A DNA stretch of 20,932 nt from Dokdonella_A sp035760865 (GTDB lineage Bacteria; Pseudomonadota; Gammaproteobacteria; Xanthomonadales; Rhodanobacteraceae). The stretch lies in NCBI GenBank assembly GCA_035760865.1, contig DASTSE010000281.1:1-20932 (forward strand), in the 5' to 3' direction. The first letter of the stretch is position 1. Each line of letters starts with the position of its first letter. Made by a program: the position numbers and the translations under genes. The notes under the pieces were generated by a model, which did not search any database, was not told the origin of the DNA, and saw nothing but the letters and a program-made list of their open reading frames with translations. Below are positions 14,695 through 20,932 of this stretch, piece after piece.

Positions 14695-14706
14695 CGGGCT
14701 CCGACC

Positions 14707-16101
14707 ATGCGACCGATGCCGATGATGGATGCGATCACCGATTCGAACCTGCGTGGCGCGGCCGCGTTCCAGCAGTTGCACTGGCTCGCCAGCGGTCGCG
14801 TCGACGCCGCTCACCTGACCCATGCCTACGCGGCTGCGATCGCACGCGAGAACCCGCGCCTCAACGCCTACCTTGCGCTCGACCCGCGCATGGAGGAGCA
14901 GGCCGCGGCGAGCGACGCGCGCCGCCGCAGCGGCGGCACGATCGGTCGCCTCGACGGCCTCGCGGTCGCGATCAAGGACAACATCGACGTCTCCGGCCTG
15001 CCGACCACCGCGGGCCTGCCGACGCGGCGCGCGCACATCGCGCCGGCCGACGCGAGCGTGGTCGCGCGGCTGCGCGCGGCGGGCGCGGTGATCCTCGGCA
15101 AGACCAACCTCGACGAAGGCGCGCTCGGCACGTTCTCGGCGAACCCGCACTTCGGCGCGGTGCAGAACCCGTGGCGCGCGGGTTACACCGCAGGTGGTTC
15201 GTCGGGCGGCTCGGCCGCCGCGGTCGCGGCCGGCCTGTGCAGCTTCGCGATCGGCAGCGACACGCTCGGCTCGGTGCGCATACCGGCGAGCCACTGCGGC
15301 GTGTTCGCGCTCAAGCCGACGCACGCGGAGATCTCGACGCGCGGCATGGTGCGCGCGGCGCGCCGGCTCGACTGCATCGGCATCCTCGCGCGTGCGGTCG
15401 AGGATCTCGCGATCGTCGTGCAGGTGCTCGGCGCGCACGACCCGGCCGATCCGCGGTCGCGTCGCCGGCGCGTGCCGCTCGCGACGCCCGACTGGGAACC
15501 GGGCAACCTGCGCAGCGCGTTCGCGCGCGATCTCGGCGCGCTCGGCGTGTCGGCCGACGTGCGGGCGGTGTTCGACGCCGCGGTCGAGCGCATCGGCGAT
15601 GCATTCGGCCGGCGCATCGACATCGATTTCAGCGACCACGACCTCGGTCGCACGCGCCGCGCGGCGCTGCTCGTGATGGAAAGCGAACTCGGCGTCGAGT
15701 TCGCCGACGACATCGCCGATACCGCCCACCCGCTGTCGCCGCGGCTCGCCGCGATGCTCGACTACGCGCGTCGCAAGTCCGCGGTCGACTATGCGGCCGC
15801 CGACCGCGCGCTCGACGCGACCGTGCTCAAGGCGCGTCGCGTGTTCGAAGACATCGACGTGCTCGTGCTGCCGACGGTTTCGCACGGCCCGTACCCGCTC
15901 GCCGAGGGCGAGCGCGCGAGCGACGCCGATCTCACCGCGTTCGCGAGCCTCGCGGGTTGCCCCGCGGTGAGCCTGCCGATGGGGACGTTGCCGGACGGGA
16001 TGCCGGTCGGCCTGCAACTGGTCGGCCGCCCCGGCGCGGACCTGCGCCTGCTCGAACTGGCGGGCGCCTGCGCGGCGATCCTCCCCGCCGCGGCGCCCTA
16101 G
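14707..16101 (+). CDS. Amidase signature family hydrolase
   Basis: A 464-residue member of the amidase signature family, which hydrolyses carboxylic amides with a Ser-cisSer-Lys triad. With the start at 14707, the triad is Lys90 (AVAIKDNIDVSG), cis-Ser165 (AGGSSGGSAAAVAAG) and nucleophile Ser189 (GSDTLGSVRIPASHCG). The DTLGS variant has Leu where Gly is more usual. TTAGLPTRR, GAVILGKTNLDEGALG and GVFALKPTHAEISTRG continue the family pattern, and the C terminus CPAVSLPMG and GLQLVGRPGAD is typical. The absence of GatB/GatC-like neighbours and the divergence from GatA argue against a tRNA-amidotransferase subunit. The AtzF/allophanate hydrolase-like or general amidase group is more likely. There is no signal peptide, so it is cytoplasmic. 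Several in-frame ATGs near the start leave the exact N terminus uncertain by up to six codons. Confidence 0.9.
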   Translation: MRPMPMMDAITDSNLRGAAAFQQLHWLASGRVDAAHLTHAYAAAIARENPRLNAYLALDPRMEEQAAASDARRRSGGTIGRLDGLAVAIKDNIDVSGLPTTAGLPTRRAHIAPADASVVARLRAAGAVILGKTNLDEGALGTFSANPHFGAVQNPWRAGYTAGGSSGGSAAAVAAGLCSFAIGSDTLGSVRIPASHCGVFALKPTHAEISTRGMVRAARRLDCIGILARAVEDLAIVVQVLGAHDPADPRSRRRRVPLATPDWEPGNLRSAFARDLGALGVSADVRAVFDAAVERIGDAFGRRIDIDFSDHDLGRTRRAALLVMESELGVEFADDIADTAHPLSPRLAAMLDYARRKSAVDYAAADRALDATVLKARRVFEDIDVLVLPTVSHGPYPLAEGERASDADLTAFASLAGCPAVSLPMGTLPDGMPVGLQLVGRPGADLRLLELAGACAAILPAAAP

Positions 16102-16209
16102 GGCCGCGTTCGTCGCAATTTTCTACAAACCCGAATCCCTTTAAAAGCAATCCCTTGCGTCGCCAGCGGCGCCGGACGCCCGCGCGAGGGATTTTCCCTG
16201 TTCTGTGAC

Positions 16210-16238
16210 TTGGCGCACATTCTGCATACTCGTGTATT
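16210..16238 (+). promoter_or_regulatory. Candidate promoter for the giant surface-protein gene
   Basis: TTGGCG (16210-16215) and TGTATT (16233-16238) are 17 bp apart, 51 bases upstream of the ATG at 16289. An AGGGG ribosome-binding site follows at 16276-16280. The -10 overlaps an imperfect dyad (GCATAC facing GTATTGC), which might be an operator. Confidence 0.4.
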
Positions 16239-16288
16239 GCGCCTGCAATTACAGCGGGCCTGCGGCCAAGAACTCAGGGGATCTAACA

Positions 16289-19200
16289 ATGCTGACGCTC
16301 GTGCGCCGGGGTGCGCTTCTCCTTTGCACCCTTCTTGCCACCGTCTCCGCCGGCGTGCACGCGCAGGCCGTCTGCTCCGCTCCGGGCTCGTCGGGCAGCG
16401 GGACGATCTCCGGCATCGTCAATACGTACTTCCAGGGCAACGGCAATCTCGCCGCCAGCGCGACGACGCTCACGCTCGGCACGCGCGACACGCGCGGCGC
16501 CAATTCCGCGGTCGCGGTCGGCACGCTCCTGCTCGTGATCCAGATGCAGGACGGCTCGATCAATTCGAGCAACTCGAGCCTCTACGGCGACGGCAGCGGC
16601 TCCGGCCAGGGCACGCTCAGCGTCGGCAGTGCGGGCCTGCACGAGTTCGTGACCGTCACCGCGACGACCGGCACCGGCGCGGGCGCGAACGTCACCTTCT
16701 CGCCGCCTTTGACCAATAGTTACACGCAGGCGGCGGCGACCGGTTCGGCCGGGCAGAAGCGCTACCAGGTCGTCGTCGTTCCGCAGTACCTCACCGCGAC
16801 CGCCGCCGGCGTGACCGCGCCCGCATGGGGGCTCGGCACCGGCGCGACCGGCGAGACCGGCGCGGTCGTCGCGATCGACGTGCAGGGCGCGCTGACCCTC
16901 GGCAGCGCGTCGGTCGAAGGCCAGGCCGGCCGCTCGATCTTCGTCGCCGGCAAGGGTTTCCGCGGCGCCGCGGGACGCCAGAGCGGCGCCAACGGACCGA
17001 ACACCGACTGGGTCGCGGTCGCGACCGGCGCGCACGGCGGCAAGGGCGAAGGCATCGCCGGCACGCCGCGCTACATGGCGATCAAGGGCAACGGCTTCGG
17101 CGCGCAGTCGACCAACCTCGTCGCGAGCGCGACCGACCTCGCCCTGCTCGACAACGGCGAAGGCTATCCGGGCGGATCGCACGCGCGCGGCGCGCCCGGC
17201 AACGCGGGTGGCGGCGGCACCGACGGCAACGCGACCGGCGGCGCCAACAACGAGAACTCCGGCGGTGGCGGTGGCGGCGGCTATGCGCAGGGCGGCCTCG
17301 GCGGTCGGCCGTGGAATGCGCCGCTCGTCGACAGCGACGGCCGCGGCGGCGCGGGCTACGCGGGCATTCTCGCGTTCAACCGCCTGTTCCCCGGCGGCGG
17401 CGGCGGCTCGGGTGGCAGCAACGATGCGACGACCGACCCCGGCACCTACGAAAACCTGGGCGTCTCGTGCGACAACATCGGCGCGATGTGTTCGTCCGGT
17501 GCGGCCGGTGGCGGCATCGTCATCGTGCGCGCGCGCAGTGTCGGCGGCAGCGGCGTCATCGATGCGCGCGGTGCGAACGGCTACAACGTCTCGAACGATG
17601 CGGGCGGCGGCGGCGGTGGCGGCGGTGCGGTCGTCATCTACTCGATCGACGGCGGCAGTGCGAACGTCGACGCGAGCGGCGGCGACGGCGGCAACGCCTG
17701 GGCCGGGCACACGGGCGGGTCGCCGGTCGGCGACCGCCACGGCCCCGGCGGTGGTGGTGGCGGCGGCTTCATCACGTTCGCGCCGTCGTCGTTCGTGCTC
17801 ACGGGTACCGTCAACGGCGGCCGCCCCGGCCGCACGACCAACGGCGTTGACGATACCTACTCGTCGAGCGGTTACGAGGGCGGCCTGACGACGTTCCAGA
17901 CACCCAATACGCCGGGCATCCTGCCCGGCGCGGTCTGCTCGCCGGACCTGCGCCTCGCCAAGAGCGACGGCACCAGCACCCTGACCGGCGGCGGCACGAC
18001 GACGTACGCGCTCACGGTTTCGAACATCGGCAACAGCATCACCTCGGGCACGATCACGGTCGTCGACGTGCTGCCTGCTTCGCTGTCGGTCGCGAACGGC
18101 ACCGTGCCGCTGAGCGGACCGCAGGCCGCGAACTGGTCGTGCAGCGCGGCGTCGAATGTCGTGACCTGCACCTCGGGCACGACGATCGGCGCGTCGGCGA
18201 CGAGCGCGTTCGCGTTCACCGCGAGCGTGGTCGGCAGCAACGGCACGTCGGTGACCAACCTCGCGCGCGTCGGTGGCGGCGGGGACCCGAACAAGCCCGC
18301 GCCGAACGGGTCGACGACTGCGGCCTGCACCGCGCAGGACAACCCGGCCGGTTGCGCGACCGACGTCGACACAATCCAGGCGCCGCTGCTGACCCTGAGC
18401 AAGAGCGACGGCGTCACCGACGTCGCCGCCGGCGGCACGACGACGTACTCGCTGGTGGTGACGAATGCGGGCGCGCTCGCGACGAGCGGCACGATCCGCG
18501 TCGTCGACGTGCTGCCGACCGGCATGACCTACACGGGCACGTCGCCGTTCGCGTCGGGCGGCTTCAACTGCACCTGGACCGCCGGCACGCTGAGCTTCTC
18601 GTGCGATCGCGCCACCGCGCTCGGCGCGGGCGCCAGCACGACGATTTCCATCCCGGTGTCGATCGCGGCCGCGGCGCCTTCGTCGCTGACCAATCGCGCG
18701 CGCGCGGGCGGCGGCGGCGATCCCGGCAAGGCGACCTTGCCGACGGTCGCGACCGCGACCGCGTGCCCGGCGCCGGCGCCGCCGGCGACCGTCTACGCCG
18801 ATGCGCTCACCGGCTGTGCGTCCGACGTCGACACGGTGCGCCACGTCAACCTCGTGCTCGCCAAGTCCGACGGCCAGCCGTTCATGCCGATCAACGGCCA
18901 GACGACCTACGCGTTCACCGTGAGCAACGCCGGCGACATCGCGTCGAGCGGCACGATCACCTTCCGCGACGTGCTGCCGGCGCCGATGAACTGGCCGCTG
19001 ACGCTGACCGTCGGCGGTGCCAACGCCGCCGCGTGGTCGTGCACGCGCGTCAGCGCGACCGACGTCACCTGTACGTCGACGACGGTGCTCGCGCCCGGCG
19101 CGAGCAGCGTGTTCTCGCTCGTCGCGAATGTCGGCGCCGCGACCAGCGGCAACCAGTACATGAATCGCGCACGCATCGGCGGCGGCGGCGACCCGGAACT

Positions 19201-20932
19201 CGTCGCGTCGCCGTCCAGCGCCGACACGACCACGTGCACGAACGACAACAATCCGCTCGGTTGCGCGGTCGACCTCGACACGGCGCAGAACGCGGCGCAG
19301 ATCCGCCTCGCCAAGAGCCATCCCGATCCGCAGGCGCGCAGCCCTGGCGACACGTTCACGGTCTCGCTCGCCGTCAGCAACACCGGCGGCAGCAACAGCG
19401 GCGGCGCCAATACCGTGCGCGTTGTCGACGTGCTGCCGACGGGACTCGTCTATTCCGGCCCGGCATCCTTCAATTCGGGCAACTTCGCGTGCACGGTCGT
19501 CGCGGGTCCGCCGCAGGTCGTCACCTGCGACAACTCCAACGCGATCAACGCGGGCGTCACGCGCACGATCTCGTTCGCGGTGACCGTCGCCGCGGGCGCG
19601 AGCAACAACCTGTTCAATCCGGCCCAGGTCGGCACCACCGGCGCGGATCCGCAGAATGCGACCCTGCCGACCGCGACGACCGCGGCGACCTGCGTCGGCA
19701 ACGGCGCGCCGCTGATCGGCTGCGCGGTCGATCCGGTGCCGCTCAATGCGAACCTGTCGATCGCCAAGAGCGAACGCCTCGGCGCGAGTGGCGCATTCGG
19801 GGCGGGGCCGCTCTCGGTCGCCAACGGGTCGATCGTGCAGTTCCAGATCGTCGCTTCGAACGCGGGTCCCGCGACCGTCACGGGCGCGGCGATCAGCGAC
19901 GCGATCCCGGCCAACTTCAGTGCGCTTTCGATCGTTTCGGCGACCGCCGCGGGCGGCGCGAGCGGCTGCACGACAGGTGCGTTCGCGCTCGTCGGCAACG
20001 CGCTTTCGGGCACGATCGCCTCGCTGCCGTCGGGCGCGAGCTGCACGCTCGTCGTACAGGGCACCGCATCGACCAACGGCAGCGCGACGAACACCGCGCA
20101 GGTCGTCGTTCCGGCCGGCATCAGCGACACCAACGCGGGCGACAACACGTCGAGCGTCGTCACCAATATCCTCTCGCGCCCGACCGTGCAGGTCACCAAG
20201 GTTTCGCTCGGCGGCACCGGCACGTTCACGTTCAGCGGCGACAACGGCTACGCCGGGGATTCGATCACGACGCTCGCGGCCGGCACGCCCGTCGCCGGGA
20301 TCACGCGCACGCTGAGCGCGGTCAACGTCGCGACGACGATCGTCGAGGCGGCACCGCCGGCGGGCTTCGCGCTCACGCAGATCTCGTGCTCCGGGCTCGG
20401 CGCGGGCAGCGCCGCCATCGATCTCGCGAACAGCCGCGTCACCTTGAGTGCGGCCGCGATCGTCCCGGGAGCGGCGATCGCGTGCACGTTCACCAATTCC
20501 AAGCAGCCGCGCATCACCTTGCAGAAGTCGCTGCCGGCCGGTCGAGCCGACGCGAGCGACCAGTTCGCGCTGTCGATCGCGGGTGCGACGAGCGCGAGCG
20601 GCACGACCACCGGCGCGGGCTCGGCCGTGACGTCCCCGGCCGTCGTACTGACCGGCGCCGCGGGCAGCTACACGCTGTCGGAAGCGATGGCGGCGGGCAG
20701 CGCGAGCACGCTCGCGAAGTACACGAGTGCAATCAGCTGCACGAACGCGGCGTCCGGTTCGTCGACGGTCCTGCCGAGCGGTGCGGGCACGAGCTTCCCG
20801 CTTACCGTGCAGCCCGGCGACGACATCAGCTGCACCCTCGCGAACACGGCCACGCTCGCAAACCTGTCGATCACCAAGACCGACGGCGCGACGAGCGCGA
20901 CCCCCGGCAACGCCATCACCTACACGATCGTC
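16289..20932 (+). CDS. Giant exported DUF11-repeat surface protein (3' end beyond window)
   Basis: The frame is open from the ATG at 16289 to the last base, giving at least 1548 residues. A signal peptide covers about 1-26 (ending VSAGVHAQA). The first part (about 30-300) has the LLLVIQMQDGSINSSNSSLY and GQKRYQVVVVPQY pattern of large bacterial surface proteins. Residues about 305-520 are glycine-rich, with runs of up to eight Gly. From about 553, DUF11-type beta-sandwich repeats of about 150 residues follow, starting near 553, 700, 854, 1004 and 1155, each opening with LxKSD/AKS and containing VVDVLPxGL. Prealbumin/SpaA-like modules start near 1300 (VQVTKVSLGG) and 1408 (RITLQKSLPAG). Another DUF11 begins near 1525. 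Linkers carry paired Cys and R-x-GGGGDP motifs. Probably a secreted or cell-surface adhesin or matrix protein; the C-terminal anchor is not visible. Confidence 0.92.
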   Translation, partial: MLTLVRRGALLLCTLLATVSAGVHAQAVCSAPGSSGSGTISGIVNTYFQGNGNLAASATTLTLGTRDTRGANSAVAVGTLLLVIQMQDGSINSSNSSLYGDGSGSGQGTLSVGSAGLHEFVTVTATTGTGAGANVTFSPPLTNSYTQAAATGSAGQKRYQVVVVPQYLTATAAGVTAPAWGLGTGATGETGAVVAIDVQGALTLGSASVEGQAGRSIFVAGKGFRGAAGRQSGANGPNTDWVAVATGAHGGKGEGIAGTPRYMAIKGNGFGAQSTNLVASATDLALLDNGEGYPGGSHARGAPGNAGGGGTDGNATGGANNENSGGGGGGGYAQGGLGGRPWNAPLVDSDGRGGAGYAGILAFNRLFPGGGGGSGGSNDATTDPGTYENLGVSCDNIGAMCSSGAAGGGIVIVRARSVGGSGVIDARGANGYNVSNDAGGGGGGGGAVVIYSIDGGSANVDASGGDGGNAWAGHTGGSPVGDRHGPGGGGGGGFITFAPSSFVLTGTVNGGRPGRTTNGVDDTYSSSGYEGGLTTFQTPNTPGILPGAVCSPDLRLAKSDGTSTLTGGGTTTYALTVSNIGNSITSGTITVVDVLPASLSVANGTVPLSGPQAANWSCSAASNVVTCTSGTTIGASATSAFAFTASVVGSNGTSVTNLARVGGGGDPNKPAPNGSTTAACTAQDNPAGCATDVDTIQAPLLTLSKSDGVTDVAAGGTTTYSLVVTNAGALATSGTIRVVDVLPTGMTYTGTSPFASGGFNCTWTAGTLSFSCDRATALGAGASTTISIPVSIAAAAPSSLTNRARAGGGGDPGKATLPTVATATACPAPAPPATVYADALTGCASDVDTVRHVNLVLAKSDGQPFMPINGQTTYAFTVSNAGDIASSGTITFRDVLPAPMNWPLTLTVGGANAAAWSCTRVSATDVTCTSTTVLAPGASSVFSLVANVGAATSGNQYMNRARIGGGGDPELVASPSSADTTTCTNDNNPLGCAVDLDTAQNAAQIRLAKSHPDPQARSPGDTFTVSLAVSNTGGSNSGGANTVRVVDVLPTGLVYSGPASFNSGNFACTVVAGPPQVVTCDNSNAINAGVTRTISFAVTVAAGASNNLFNPAQVGTTGADPQNATLPTATTAATCVGNGAPLIGCAVDPVPLNANLSIAKSERLGASGAFGAGPLSVANGSIVQFQIVASNAGPATVTGAAISDAIPANFSALSIVSATAAGGASGCTTGAFALVGNALSGTIASLPSGASCTLVVQGTASTNGSATNTAQVVVPAGISDTNAGDNTSSVVTNILSRPTVQVTKVSLGGTGTFTFSGDNGYAGDSITTLAAGTPVAGITRTLSAVNVATTIVEAAPPAGFALTQISCSGLGAGSAAIDLANSRVTLSAAAIVPGAAIACTFTNSKQPRITLQKSLPAGRADASDQFALSIAGATSASGTTTGAGSAVTSPAVVLTGAAGSYTLSEAMAAGSASTLAKYTSAISCTNAASGSSTVLPSGAGTSFPLTVQPGDDISCTLANTATLANLSITKTDGATSATPGNAITYTIV

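Noticed and set aside
14707..16101. GatA subunit of Glu-tRNA(Gln) amidotransferase
   Set aside because: No gatB or gatC nearby, shorter and divergent C-terminal half; the general amidase family is the safer call.
16283..19321. 1012-codon minus-strand open frame over the giant gene
   Set aside because: Arg/Ala/Val/Asp-rich shadow caused by GC-rich codon bias. The plus-strand frame has clear domains and a signal peptide.

Overview
The window is very GC-rich, with strong G/C third-position bias. It carries an etfB-etfA pair and an ETF-ubiquinone oxidoreductase, outer-membrane phospholipase A, several Sec-exported surface proteins, and several families of palindromic intergenic repeats. This combination points to a gammaproteobacterium of the Lysobacterales (Xanthomonadales), most likely a Rhodanobacteraceae/Dokdonella-like or Lysobacteraceae genome. 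The lineage call is inference from family recognition; no rRNA or other taxonomic marker is present.

Layout. 1-509: no gene; an array of consecutive perfect hairpins. 510-2638 (+): a DUF898/YjgN-type membrane protein overlapping an M48 zinc metallopeptidase. 2639-2813: REP-like repeats between convergent genes. 2814-4684 (-): etfA and etfB, separated by a palindromic repeat element. 4685-5225: 541 bases without a gene, holding a duplicated DnaA-box-like inverted-repeat module (offset exactly 185 bp) and a composite REP hairpin flanked by heptamer repeats. 5226-6134 (-): an ATP-grasp ligase, divergent from 6281-7513 (+), a membrane diguanylate cyclase with a CxxCH heme-type sensor. 7529-9081 (-): a secreted CSLREA/parallel beta-helix protein broken by a frameshift. 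9218-10297 (+): pldA. 10477-12185 (+): a small exported protein translationally coupled to a collagen-like protein. 12313-12741 (-): a small exported protein of unknown function. 12956-14593 (-): ETF-QO, divergent from an amidase at 14707-16101 (+). 16289 to the window end (+): a giant exported DUF11-repeat protein whose 3' end lies outside the window.

How the genes fit together. EtfA/EtfB collect electrons from acyl-CoA and other dehydrogenases. ETF-QO, about 8 kb away, passes them to ubiquinone, so the complete ETF-to-quinone route is in this window although it is split into two loci. The rest is mainly envelope and surface biology: a membrane protease pair, outer-membrane phospholipase, collagen-like and beta-helix proteins, and a very large repeat protein. 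One c-di-GMP synthase could plausibly regulate attachment, but nothing in the sequence ties it to these surface genes.

No tRNA, rRNA, CRISPR array, transposase or phage gene was seen. The observations most worth following up are the duplicated DnaA-box-like module at 4802-5090, the frameshift at 8887-8890, the coupled small-protein/collagen gene pair with its shared C-terminal tail motif, and the giant repeat protein.
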